Shown: positions 1-10,600 of the stretch, piece by piece
Numbering within the stretch: the first letter of the stretch is position 1
How the letters are laid out: every line of letters starts with the position of its first letter
NCBI GenBank assembly: GCA_963170055.1
Contig: CAUJGJ010000397.1
Location: 8,276,801-8,314,300 of the forward strand
Origin: Halisarca cf. caerulea
Taxonomy: Eukaryota > Porifera > Demospongiae > Chondrillida > Halisarcidae
Length of the DNA stretch: 37,500 bases
Direction of reading: 5' to 3'
The notes under the pieces: model-generated
What the model was told of the DNA's origin: nothing
What the model saw: only the letters and a program-made list of their open reading frames with translations
Databases searched by the model: none
Program-made: the position numbers and the translations under genes

Positions 1-2
1 AT

Positions 3-470
3 CATCGTGATGACAGCGGTCACACCTTCCTCTTCAGCGAACAATTTGGGCCAAAGAACACAGATCACACAGTGTTGTTCCTGGAAAAGTACATCAAGTC
101 TGTTCAGGATGCCTATCCATGGATAGAACGCGTGCTTCTTTTCCTGGACAATGCAACAAGCACCAACAAGAACAGGTACCTGATATCCTGGGCCATGGAG
201 ATGGTGGAACAGGAAATGGTCAGCTCTTTGTACATCTGTTTTCTAGTGGCGGGCCATACCAAATTCTACCCTGATCACTTGTTTGCTTCCTGTTCAAAAA
301 CGTACAACAAGAGTGATGTCTTCAATGAGGTGGAACTGGGCAAACTTTATTCACAGCACAGCCAAGTGAATGTGAGCAATGGTGATGACATTTACCCATG
401 GAGAGAAGCTTTGAAGGCCTCATATAGTGACATACCTGGGATACATCGGCATGAGGCTAGATGGGCATAG
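3..470 (+). CDS. DUF7869-like transposon protein, C-terminal part (cut by window edge)
   Basis: The frame is open from the left window edge, so the N-terminus lies outside; the true start is not visible. The translation has the pattern of the C-terminal domain of DUF7869-like TE proteins: 'FLDNATSTNKNRYLISW' (acidic motif then NKN) and, about 35 residues on, 'FLVAGHTKFYPDHLF'. In the family this part looks like a decayed nuclease/transposase fold; its function is unproven. The last residues (about 'HRHEARWA') come from the palindrome starting at 450, so the C-terminus appears to have been supplied by a later insertion. A second, more decayed gene of the same broad family starts at 5578. Family assignment is from remembered motifs, not from a search. 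Confidence 0.6.
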   Translation, partial: HRDDSGHTFLFSEQFGPKNTDHTVLFLEKYIKSVQDAYPWIERVLLFLDNATSTNKNRYLISWAMEMVEQEMVSSLYICFLVAGHTKFYPDHLFASCSKTYNKSDVFNEVELGKLYSQHSQVNVSNGDDIYPWREALKASYSDIPGIHRHEARWA

Positions 471-630
471 GGCTAGACAGAGTTTAATTGGACTGAGTGT
501 ACACTGTGCAAATTCCTACATCCCGCAGCATATACGTATAATGTGCTGCACATGAGGGATGTATGAATTTGCAGAGTGCACACTCAGTCCAATTAAACTC
601 TGTCTAGCTCAATACCTGTCTAGTCTCATG
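450..630. repeat. 181-bp near-perfect palindrome (foldback MITE)
   Basis: The left arm (from 'catgaggctagatgggcata') is repeated inverted on the right, ending 'ctagtctcatg' at 630. The central part, including 'agacagagtttaattggac' and its complement at 588-606, is almost perfect. No clear target duplication was found. It provides the final codons and stop of the gene before it. Confidence 0.85.
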
Positions 631-1149
631 TATGTGTAGCCCTATGCTCGTCTAGCCCTATGCCTGTCTTACCCTTTGCCCATCTAGCCCTGTAACTGTT
701 TTGCAACTTATCCTTGTTCCAAGTGTTTTTGCAGGATCCTTTTTTGATAAGGCCTTTTTGCACGGTCCTGTGTCAATCCTACACCCTTTTACCATTTTTA
801 AATGGTTTTTATACACTTTTAAATTGCATACAAACTCTGTGAATACCTATCAGTGAGGCGCATGCGTGTGAGGGCACCATTGGCATTATTGTTGTCTACT
901 ACTTTAGGAAGAGCATCTACACACACCTGTTCATCTTGGACATAATTTTCAGCATTTTGCAAACCATTGTCCACCTACTCTGGTACATGAGTAGCATCTT
1001 CTCATTAACCATGTTGAATATTTGGTGCAACCAACTATGTATGCGCCATCCAAAACTGCTGGCAATTGCTGCACCACTCTTTGTACTTCTTCTGCCAAAG
1101 TATGGTGTTCACAATTAAGCACTTTTATTTCCTTCTCTCAAGCAATGAA
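631..1149. other. Non-coding; degenerate short tandem motif at 600-700
   Basis: Around 605-700 a motif like 'tagccctatgcctgtct' recurs imperfectly four or five times and resembles the arm of the neighbouring palindrome. Beyond 700 nothing with coding character was recognised, although the far end may hold further decayed Helitron sequence on the minus strand. Confidence 0.4.
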
Positions 1150-1629
1150 AGCTGACAATGCACTGTCTAAGTCCTCCTTCTCACATCTCCACGGAATGTA
1201 CAAAAGCAACAGTGAATAGTGAACTCATCACTATAACTTTGTGGTGTCATAATGAGTGTTTGAAGGCATGCTTGCTTTGTACAAAGTTTGATCCATTCCA
1301 GATTGCCTTGCAATTGAAATCTAGGCTGAATGTGACACCCACTGGTGCCCTATGGGATGTTATCTCTATATATACACTATCATACCATACAGAAAAGTGA
1401 GCTAATGTCATCTTCTCAAATTTGTCTTGCTGTGGTATTGCAGCACATCTGTCAAATAGTCCAGGTTGAAAGAGATTTGTATCCATGTCATCCAGCTCAA
1501 GTAACTTGGACCGATTCTTGAGAATCCTTGTTTGTTTTCGGGGGAAACAGTTTTCACAAAGACAACTTTATGTGAAGAAATCTTTAATGGTAAGTGGCAC
1601 AACCAATAGGCTATTTCAGTTCTGTACAC
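1150..1629 (-). pseudogene. Helitron Rep/helicase protein fragment, frameshifted
   Basis: Two overlapping minus frames together match a segment found between the Rep and helicase parts of animal Helitron proteins. The first (1629 to about 1490) has 'EIAYWLCHLPLKISSHKVVF' followed by 'VKTVSP', like the family pattern QEA.Y.LL.LPL...S..VVF.NT. The second (1486-1247) has 'NLFQPGLFDRCA' then 'FEKMTLAHFSVWYDSVY', like the usual NLI..Y..RP..LE.M.LAEF...Y. The order and spacing are right but the frames differ, so a frameshift lies near 1490. A further in-phase patch around 1150-1230 rich in Glu/Leu may be the decayed continuation. No Helitron ends (5' TC, 3' hairpin-CTRR) were identified. The assignment is from motif memory; a distantly related rolling-circle TE is also possible. 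Confidence 0.5.
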
Positions 1630-1703
1630 TCTCTAAAGTTAGTTTCCATCTTATTATGAGTCAAATTGAGACCAAAATAATGTTGCGTATTTTTGATTCT
1701 ATG

Positions 1704-1899
1704 AAGAAGTTTTATCCTTCAGCTTTGTATTTTTTGCCTTAGTTGCAATTTTGAAGACAATTTGCTGCATTTTGGCAGTTTCAGCCACGGTTTTATCCTG
1801 AAGGATAAAATCGTGGCTGAAACTTCGCCAAAATGTAGCAAATTCTTTTCAAATTTGCAACGAAGGCAAAAAATACAAAGCTGAAGGATAAAACTTCTT
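1704..1899. repeat. Foldback MITE, about 196 bp, copy A
   Basis: The two arms are inverted copies: 'aagaagttttatccttcagc' at the left and its complement at the right end, meeting at a palindromic centre near 1792-1811 ('ttttatcctgaaggataaaa'). Arms diverge in a few positions. Half of a second copy lies at 30451-30900, where another element has inserted into it. Confidence 0.85.
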
Positions 1900-2290
1900 A
1901 GTAAACCCAATACCATTGTTGCAGAGATAAACCATTGCTTGTTAAAGTCTTCTTTTCTTTCAGCAGCCATTTTTATTTGCCTACTTCTTTGTGCATATAC
2001 ACACATATATATATATATGAATAGAGCATTACACTTCCGGAATTCGTAACGAAACTAACCCTAACCCTAAAAATGAAGATATGCCATTCTAAAGTAAAAC
2101 ATTCGTTATTTAGATTCAAAAGCAATGGCTACCGCCTGATATTCTCCAACTTTGATATCTGACGTTATAGTTCTGCACCCTTTGAATCGTCGTCAAAAGT
2201 ATCCTCCTCTTGTTACAAATGTCCTGACTCCTTTAGAATTTATTTCGTTTTGTGTATCATTCACTGCCATGCTCGTCGTGACTTCCAACC
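1900..2290. other. Non-coding; short (TA)n tract
   Basis: Contains a short (AT)n run near 2008-2020 and two TAACCC units near 2057-2068. No gene or repeat was recognised. Confidence 0.4.
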
Positions 2291-2294
2291 GAAT

Positions 2295-2618
2295 TTATTC
2301 CTCGCGTCCACTGTAGTACATCATGCGCATGCCATGTGACAAAATGGCCTCAGCGACTCTTTCGTTAAGGATTCTTCTCAATGTTACCACAACAGAAAAG
2401 CATACTACGATGATTGCGGCATAGACAGACATAGAGATGATCCAGTGAGACTTCCTCTTTTGTTCCTGAAGGTGTGGAGCATTAATGGCACTTGAAAAGC
2501 AGTGAGTCAAAGATGGAAACAGCTGTGCTAAGGAAATCAATGGAAATTTGTCATGCTTAGGCAGGACTTGCCTTCCAAAAAGGAAAAGTAAGCAAGTAAA
2601 AAGAAAGAAACTAGACAC
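2295..2618 (-). CDS. Hypothetical small membrane-type ORF (107 codons)
   Basis: I do not recognise this ORF. It encodes a hydrophobic N-terminus ('SFFLFTCLLFLFG') and one strong hydrophobic segment near residues 62-80 ('VYAAIIVVCFSVVVTL'), followed by an Arg-containing tail. That would suit a short protein with one membrane helix and perhaps a signal sequence. Nothing else supports expression: no splice context, no neighbour of similar kind, and a MITE begins about 40 bp beyond its start. It could be an exon, TE debris or chance. Confidence 0.2.
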   Translation of the reverse strand: MSSFFLFTCLLFLFGRQVLPKHDKFPLISLAQLFPSLTHCFSSAINAPHLQEQKRKSHWIISMSVYAAIIVVCFSVVVTLRRILNERVAEAILSHGMRMMYYSGREE

Positions 2619-2659
2619 AGGAGAGGGAACAAATAGTCCCGAGCCGCCATTCTTTTTTA

Positions 2660-3008
2660 GAGGCTGCCGCAGGCAGCCCCTATATTGTTTTCATTTGGAC
2701 TTCCGGTGTGTAACGCTCGTCCGATATATATATATATATATATATATAATATGGATTTGAAGAAAAGTCTTATAATAGAGAATTTATATGATAGTAATAG
2801 AGAAGTATGAATTTATACAGGAATGAGTTATAGGAATTGTTTTGAAAACAATTGCCAAATATGGCAATTGTTTTCAAAACAATCGTCCAGTTACAATAAA
2901 CAGTATGTTCAATGAATGTTCAGCTGTGCACTTACACTCCAATGCTTTGCAAGTGATTCGAGTGCGTGGGGCGGCAGCCCCTACGAGTTTTTAACTCGAA
3001 TCACTTGT
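2660..3008. repeat. Hairpin-ended MITE, copy 1
   Basis: Both ends are hairpins. The left end is 'ggctgccgcaggcagcc'. The right end is a two-level hairpin: outer stem 'aagtgattcgag' with 'ctcgaatcactt', enclosing 'ggggcggcagcccc'. Inside are 'acttccggtgtgtaacgctc', an (AT)n run at 2724-2749 and a palindrome at about 2836-2886 built on 'attgttttgaaaacaattg'. Copy 2 (30498-30858) is nearly identical along its length apart from the (AT)n length; copy 3 (25906-26237) shares mainly the ends. Confidence 0.85.
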
Positions 3009-3828
3009 TTTCACTATCTTGAAGCTGGAACCACTGCCCTTGATCATGTCATGAGGGTAATTTGATCTGTAGTAAATCGTAATCTGATCAGCAGACCAGA
3101 ACTGACCCTTTTAACTGAGGTCCATATCTAAGGATCTCGAAGATCCAATCATCGAAGGTTAGCTCATAATCTTGAACACCACGACCACCCTTTGTGATGG
3201 TAATTCAATCTCCAAGATAATAAAAATCATATACAGTTCAATCCACAGAGATATTACATAGCTAGCAGTGTTCCAAGTGTTATACACACTTGTTTACATG
3301 AAGGGTATGGGGATCAAAATTTGAGAAATACGTAGGTAATTCGATCTGATGATTTTGCGAGTTCAGCATCCTGATTCACTTCAGTTTAGTTTCGTTGTAT
3401 ATCCCTAATGTAATTCAATCTGGGATTTCCGTAATTTCTCAGCATTAGCACTGTAAACATCCTTCGCGATTTATTAACAAAATCATAATTCATATCGGAA
3501 AATAAATGTAATTTGACCATTTCATGATTACAATACGGAAACTTTCTTTTTTGATGCCTACCATACTTACACTCAAATACATTCTCATTTCCTTTGACTA
3601 TCCAATATTTTAGCTGATCATGTGTGTTTTCCCACCTAGTTATCTATAAAAAGTACTCATTTTTGTAGCATTATTCCTTGTGTGAGTCACGACAGATACT
3701 ATCGAGATTTGCAATGTTGGCCTTTACACATGGTACAGAAGGCAGTGAATATAGCAGGTGTTCTTCATGGCCTCCAGTTTGATGACCTGCCCAGAGATGA
3801 CAGAGTAAGTATGCAAGAAGTATGTACT
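3009..3828. other. Non-coding; possible lone exon near 3680-3804
   Basis: From 3009 to about 3680 there is no gene. A motif like 'ggtaattcaatct' recurs loosely five or six times (near 3056, 3198, 3334, 3411). At 3680-3804 a short open stretch ('RYYRDLQCWPLHMVQKAVNI') ends at a good splice donor (AGA|GTAAGT at 3804/3805). I do not recognise the peptide. Confidence 0.3.
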
Positions 3829-3925
3829 AGTTACTACAGGTTTAGCGGGGCGTATCGTGTTTACTGGCCGCAGCCCGAGGGCGAGGTCAGTAAACACGAT
3901 ACGCCCCGCTAAACCTGTAGTAACT
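3829..3925. repeat. Near-perfect 41-bp-arm hairpin
   Basis: Arms at 3829-3869 and 3885-3925 are inverted copies with one mismatch ('agttactacaggtttagcgg' at the left edge and its complement at the right), separated by a 15-base loop that itself contains 'gcccgagggc'. It stands about 100 bp upstream of the Crypton start codon. It could be a small foldback MITE or a structural element of the Crypton 5' region. Confidence 0.85.
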
Positions 3926-4030
3926 GGTTTATCGCCAAAAGCGCGGGTCAATTTTGAACCAGCTGCAGTCCAGTAGTAGCATAGGTTCGAGTATCTATGG
4001 TAGTAGTAGTTTTTCCACTTTTGTTCAGCG

Positions 4031-5356
4031 ATGGCGAAACGCAGACAGTTGGAGGATAAAGAAAACTGCCCACTGGTGAAGAACTGTTTTAGCTTCACTG
4101 TTGATGATGAAGATTTTGAGGAGTACAAGCGAGGATTCATTCCAAAAAACACGTTGGGTGACACACAGAAGTGTATAAAACTGTATGAAGAGTGGATGGA
4201 AGAGAGGAACGCCAAGTTTTCTGAAGACACAGTTCCAGAGGACCTGCTTCAGTCTGGTGATAAGAATCTGATGTGTACCTGGTTCAGCAAGTTCGCCACG
4301 GAAGTCCGTAAAAAAGACGGGTCCCACTATCCACCACGATCTATCCACCACTATCTTACAGGCATTCAAAGGTACCTAAGGAGTGAGCAGCAGCTAGAGA
4401 TCAACATCATGAATGACCGAGAGTTTGTCACCCTGCGAAATGTGCTGGACACATTGTTTCGAAAACTGCACTCCAAGGGGATTGGGACGTCTACCAAGAA
4501 GACTCCAGTTCTTGCAGATGATGATGAGGAACAGCTGTGGGCAAGTGGTGTTTTAAACCCTGAAACTCCCCAGGGACTCCTGAATTGCATCTTCTTTCTA
4601 AACGGAAGAAACTCCTGCTTACGAGGGGGGATAGAGCACCGAGAGCTGAAGCTTTCCCAGTTTACTAGGGAGCTTGTGACAATCAACGGCAGGCATAAGG
4701 TGCGCTATACATACACTGAATATGTATCCAAGAACAGGGCCGGTGGACTAAAGCAATTGAAACAGGAAAATAAAGTTGTACACCAGTACGAATCAGCCAA
4801 CATCGAGCGATGTCATGTGCTTCTCTTGGATAAGTATATTTCTAAACTGCCCGAAGAAGCCAAGCGGAAGGATCTTTTTTACCTTAGGCCAAGGACTGTT
4901 AAACCAAAAGACCACACTTCACCTTGGTTCACTGCTTCACCCATCGGCCGGCACAGTCTTTCAACCATGATGCAGCGCATGTCTGAGGAAGCTCGGCTTG
5001 AAACAAAATTCACGAATCACAGTCTACGAGCGTACGGCGTCACTAAGCTGTTCAAAGCAAACGTGTCGGAGAAACTCATGGAGAGAAGCGGGCATCAATC
5101 ACTGGAGGGGGTACGCAAGTACGAACGAACAGATGCCAACCAGGAGATGTAGGTCTGTAACATTCTTGCCAAGCCACAACCAAAACAGTTGGCTCTACCA
5201 CCAAATACGAGCCTCGTTCCACCTGTGCCACCACCTATCCAGGCTCCTTCTTTTAGTGGATGCTCGTTTAACAACTGCGTCTTTCAACTAGTGCCTCTTC
5301 CACCGCCACCGCCACCGGTTCTCGTAGACGACTTCAGCGATATTGACGTAAAATAA
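4031..5356 (+). pseudogene. Crypton-type tyrosine recombinase (DUF3504), one internal TAG
   Basis: YR-transposase related to the Crypton-derived DUF3504 domains of animal ZMYM2/KCTD1-type proteins; Cryptons move by tyrosine-recombinase chemistry and lack TIRs. The frame starts at a clear ATG ('MAKRRQLEDKENC'). A SAM-like N-terminal domain spans about residues 35-125 and the catalytic domain about 165-372. Visible active-site positions: Arg in 'NSCLRGGIEHREL' (about 198), H-x-x-R in 'NHSLRAYG' (about 333-336), His in 'SGHQSLEG' (about 356) and the nucleophile Tyr in 'RKYERT' (about 364). At 5150-5152 a TAG ends the 373-residue ORF, but the same frame then runs another 67 codons to TAA at 5356, encoding a Pro-rich tail and 'FSGCSFNNCVFQL', the Cys/Asn motif common at the C-terminus of this family. 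A CAG-to-TAG change would explain it. All catalytic residues lie before the TAG, so a truncated enzyme might still work. Confidence 0.85.
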
Positions 5357-5577
5357 CTGCTTGACTTCTAGGTCCACGTAGTGTAGGGTTTGTTGTTGGT
5401 ACTATTATACTGTATTAGCACTGTTGAGTTGAGGTTTATTAATCATTTGACAGTTTACACAAGAGTTTGGGAATGTTGTGATAATAGGGCGCTTAGTTGA
5501 TACTGGCGTGCTAGGACGCCAGGCGTGGCGGTTCCTTTGACGTATGACGTCATCGGGCGATAATTGAGGAGTATTTC

Positions 5578-6428
5578 ATGAGCAACAATGACAGCAATGA
5601 TAGTTCAGACAACAAAATATTTACACAAGATAAGATATCAGCAGAAACAAAAATAACTAAACAACACCATGATAACAACAAAGACCATGTATTCACTGTG
5701 TTGCATGAATTCAGATGTAGTTTCTACATTTTAGACATTGTCAAAGACATTGGTCCAGATGATGAGCCTTGGAATATCGATAATGAGCTTGAGCTGGTTG
5801 ATGACGAACCTGAGCCAGTACAGCCTGCTGATGACAATGAACAAGATATTGGCACAGCCCTGGAACAATACCAAGTGATAACCCAATGCCTTAATGTGAG
5901 TCAATGTAGCCCGAGTACTCACTTTGAGCTTTTCATCTGTGTATGCACCTTGGTTGAAGGCAAGTCATGTTCCAAGCAGTTTTCCAATGGTTACCTTCTT
6001 GAAGCACGACTGAACAGCATGGAACTGACTCGAAAAGAGTTGGAATTAAGCCTTCTTTGAGCTCTTATTGTTGCTACAGCAATACTGGTCTAACATTTAC
6101 ATTCAATTGGCACCATTCAAAGAGGACTTTGAAGAAGGGATATATACTCTATGCATGCATACATTCTGCTACATCCATGGAATAGGGTGGAAATGGTTCA
6201 AGATAATCAAGAAGTACTTTCAAAAACATGGGGTGATCCCTAGGGAACATGGGAATCCTTGTTGCCTACCACACAACACATTATCGCTGAAAACAGTGGA
6301 GTACATCCTTCGATTCCTTACATCCATGGTCAGCCAGCATGGCATTTTGCTACCAGGGTGCCTCCCGGGATACAAGCGTGATGATCTGAAGCTCCCTCCT
6401 TTGTCCATGTCAACACAAGGAAATATGG
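5578..6428 (+). pseudogene. DUF7869-like TE gene, N-terminal segment (tier 0 of the nest)
   Basis: First piece of the gene into which the whole 6.4-30.1 kb nest was inserted. It starts with an acidic, Asn-rich region, then 'GKSCSKQFSNGYLLEARLNS' and 'MELTRKELELSLL', which fit the N-terminal Cys-containing segment of this family. A frameshift near 6058 leads into 'HGNPCCLPHNTLSLKTVEYI' and 'GILLPGCLPGYKRDDLKLPP', the conserved middle region (family pattern HGN...LPHNTL...LPGR.PGYKR.D..LLPS). The piece ends at the 7-bp duplication AATATGG (6422-6428), followed directly by the TIR of the 7.4-kb element. The apparent ORF continuing to 6472 reads into that TIR and is spurious. The gene resumes at 13853. 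Confidence 0.65.
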
Positions 6429-6501
6429 CAACCCAAACTCTTACGCAATATGGGCATATAGAACAAATGTGACATGACAAACTATGAGGCATATTGCAAT
6501 A
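6429..6501 (+). repeat. Left 73-bp TIR of the 7.4-kb element
   Basis: Exact inverse complement of 13773-13845. It begins immediately after the AATATGG duplication and ends 12 bp before the ATG of exon 1 of the cargo gene. Confidence 0.95.
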
Positions 6502-6513
6502 TCCGAAATCAAT

Positions 6514-7463
6514 ATGGCGGAACGCTACAGTGGAAGCGATCGCGATTCAGATGTCGGTTCTCAGACCACCACACTGCACCGTTCTGGTAAGCCTACATAG
6601 TGTCAATAAGTTAGGTTAGCAAAGCTGTTGACGTGAAGCTAAATATTTTGTGAGCTTCTATTACGAGGGGACAGTTTGCTGAAAACCTGTAAGACGTGTG
6701 TGGTAGTCTAGCCCTAATCGTTGAAATTTCTTAATGGATTAACAAGTCATAGTCCTATATAGGCACTATCTGGGCTTTTGTACATACAGTGTTATTAGTT
6801 GAGATCATTGTACCTAGTAACCACTGGCTCCCCATTACTGCAACTATTTTCTTTGTACTCCATGTAAGGACAGTGTAGTGCAACTTAATAATTCTCTTAC
6901 CAGATCACACAACCGCTATTGACACAAACTTGTTCTAGCATGTTTGCATAGCCGCAAAAGTTTATTTAGTAGACATGCATTCCACTCACTCTATATTAAT
7001 TTTTGTTGCTACTCATATGCATATCCTGTGCACAGTGATCCCCCTCCTCAATATTGATAAAATTTATCTTTTTTTGTGTGCACATGTACAAATATACTCA
7101 TACCTATGTACAGCGGGCCCCTGTTTTCCCACGATGTTGTCAGATTATATAAAATTAACTTAGTGATGGGAATTCACAGCCGCAAAGGGTTGGATAAGAT
7201 TTTTGAATAAACCAGTGTCGGATAAGTGAGGTACAACAACCTCATCGATCTTCCAGGTCCCTTAGTCTATTGTGTGTGAGTGTGTGTTTGTGTGTAAGTG
7301 AGTATGCGTGTAGGTTTGTGTGTGTATGTATGTTAGTGTGGATGAGTGTATGTATTAGTGTTTGCATACATGTGCATGTGTGAATATTATGCGTGGATAG
7401 GGATGTTGCTGTGTTTATACATGTGTACATGTGTGTAAATAGGCATGTGTATGCATATACATG

Positions 7464-7519
<56 letters not shown>

Positions 7520-7523
7520 TGTG

Positions 7524-7563
<40 letters not shown>

Positions 7564-7576
7564 TGTGCATGTGTGT

Positions 7577-7618
<42 letters not shown>

Positions 7619-10600
7619 ACGCACACGCAAGAGTATGCATGTACATGTATGTAAACATGTGCACATAAGTGACCGTTGCAAGGCTTCATCATGCAATGGG
7701 TATTTAATGTGCCATAACCCTACCTGGTGTGAACCATATCATGCTTGTACTAGGAAATGTACCCGTACCTAACATACATGTATTGTAGTATGTTGTGTAT
7801 GACATTATAATTATTGTGTGCATATACATATTACTCATCAATAGTTTGTATTGATCAGGTTGACTTGTGACCACGGTAGTCACCAGAAAAAAAAATGAAG
7901 AGGGCAGCATTAGCGTAAGCCAGTAGTAGTCTAGTGCACAGCTGCCGTTATCCTGGAAAACTGTACATTGGTCAGAATCTTGAGAAACTTCACATTTTAG
8001 GTATATACATTTAATTAAAAGTTATTGTTAAGATTTAATAGTTGTCATGATATATCATAGGTTACGTTGATTTTTATTTCATTATGGGAGATCTGCCTAC
8101 TATAGGCTTGGCTAGGTATTGTACACTCTAGAGTGCCTTGTGGAAAACCATGCATGGGGCTCCATTTAGGGGGAGTTTGTCTGAACACCTTGAATCCCCC
8201 CTGTGTACAGGCCTGCATGCAGTAGCTACTCTGCATCTATAGACAGGATCTTGGTCATAAGTGCTTGACGATATAGGACTCCTTACTAATGGTCATATTA
8301 GAGGTAGTCGTTTTGTGACCACATCCAATGTACATCAGTGTGGGTTTATCCATGTGTTATTATGCAATATTGTGCTGTAATATGATAGAGAAGAAGCCCC
8401 AGAAAATCTGCAGTGAGTGTCATGAACACATTCACATTAGATGCAAGAAGTGCCCTCACTGCAAAACAGAGTGTCCTGTTGGCCGAAACCGTTTTAGAGT
8501 GGGGGGAGAATGATCCACGACCTAAGGCAACATCTGAGATGTTTCACAGGATGTGTCATAAGGTGTGTTCATTATTGCTTTCTGTTGATTGTGCAACTAG
8601 CGAGGATATTACGGTGTACTTTGTGAGTTTATAGTTCTGTTGTAAGTGTTAATTTAAGTAAATGTTTTGATCAGTTTGTTTGCAATTACTGTATTTTATG
8701 CTCAGCCTACTCTGTTTTGAACCCTACCCAGGCAAAGCGATTGAACACAGTAGGACATCATTTCGTCATTTTGGGGTTTAAAAGGAATGACAGGAAGAAC
8801 TCTGTACTAACCTTCTCAACAGATGGTGTGGCTTCAGACTTTGTGATAAAATATCATAAAGTTAAGCTGCTTTGGGAAGCCCACTGTAAGGGAGCTTTGT
8901 CCTCAATTCATTTGTCCTCTACAGCAGTCGACCCTACCAACACCGTGACATCCCCTACAGTAGTCGGCACGACCAACACCGTGACATCCCCCACAGTGGT
9001 TGACCCGACCAACACCGTGACATCCCCACAGTGGTTGACCCGACGAACACCGTGACATCCCCTACAGTAGTCGACCCGACCAACACCGTGACATCCCCCA
9101 GAGGCAGTTGACACGACCAACACCGTGACGTCCCCCACAGCAGTCGACCCGACCAACACCATGACATCCCCCACAGCAGTTGACCCTACCAACACCATGA
9201 CGTCCCCCACAGTGGTTGACCCGACCAACACTGTGACATCCCCCACAGCAGTCAACCCGACCAACAACATGACGTCCCGCACAGTGGTTGACCCGGCGAA
9301 CACCGTGACATCCCCTACAGTAGTCGACCCGACCAACACCGTGACATCCCCCACAGCAGTTGATATGACCAACACCGTGACGTCCCCCACAGCAGTCGAC
9401 CCGACCAACACCATGACATCCCCCACAGCAGTCGACCCTACCAACACCATGACGTCCCCCACAGTGGTTGACCCGACCAACACCGTGACATCCCCCACAG
9501 CAGTCAACCCGACCAACACCGTGACGTCCCCCACAGCAGTTGACCCTACCAACACTGTGACGTCCCCCACAGTAGTCGACTCAACCAACACCGTGACGTC
9601 CCCCACAGCAGTCGACTCGACCAACACCGTGACGTCCCCCACAGCAGTCGACCCGACCAACACCGTGACGTCCCCCACAGCAGTCGACCTGACCAACACC
9701 GTGACGTCCCCCACAGCAGTGGACCGAACCAACACCGTGACGTCCCCCACAGCAGTCGACCCAACCAACACCGTGACGTCCCCCACAGCAGTCGACCCGA
9801 CCAACAGTGTGACGTTCCCCACAGTAGTCGACCCGACCAACAGCGTGACGTCCCCCACAGCAGTCGACCTGACCAACACCGTGACGTCCCCCACAGCAGT
9901 GGACCGAACCAACACCGTGACGTCCCCCACAGCAGTCGACCCAACCAACACCGTGACGTCCCCCACAGCAGTCGACCCGACCAACACCGTGACGTCCCCC
10001 ACAGCAGTCGACCTGACCAACACCGTGACGTCCCCCACAGCAGTGGACCGAACCAACACCGTGACGTCCCCCACAGCAGTCGACCCAACCAACAGCGTGA
10101 CGTCCCCCACAGCAGTCGACCTGACCAACACCGTGACGTCCCCCACAGCAGTGGACCGAACCAACCCCGTGACGTCCCCCACAGCAGTCGACCCAACCAA
10201 CACCGTGACATCCCCACAGTGGTTGACCCGACGAACACCGTGACATCCCCTACAGTAGTCGACCCGACCAACACCGTGACATCCCCCAGAGGCAGTTGAC
10301 ACGACCAACACCGTGACGTCCCCCACAGCAGTCGACCCGACCAACACCATGACATCCCCCACAGCAGTTGACCCTACCAACACCATGACGTCCCCCACAG
10401 TGGTTGACCCGACCAACACCGTGACATCCCCCACAGCAGTCAACCCGACCAACAACATGACGTCCCGCACAGTGGTTGACCCGGCGAACACCGTGACATC
10501 CCCTACAGTAGTCGACCCGACCAACACCGTGACGTCCCCCACAGCAGTTGACCCTACCAACACTGTGACGTCCCCCACAGTAGTCGACTCAACCAACACC

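Noticed and set aside
2050..2070. Telomere-like TAACCC repeats
   Set aside because: Only two units; no array.
6429..6472. Apparent C-terminus of the ORF at 6068-6472
   Set aside because: It lies entirely inside the TIR of the inserted element; the real gene continues at 13853.
7242..7772. His/Thr- and Cys/Val-repeat ORFs on both strands
   Set aside because: They are translations of (TG)n/(CA)n microsatellite DNA.
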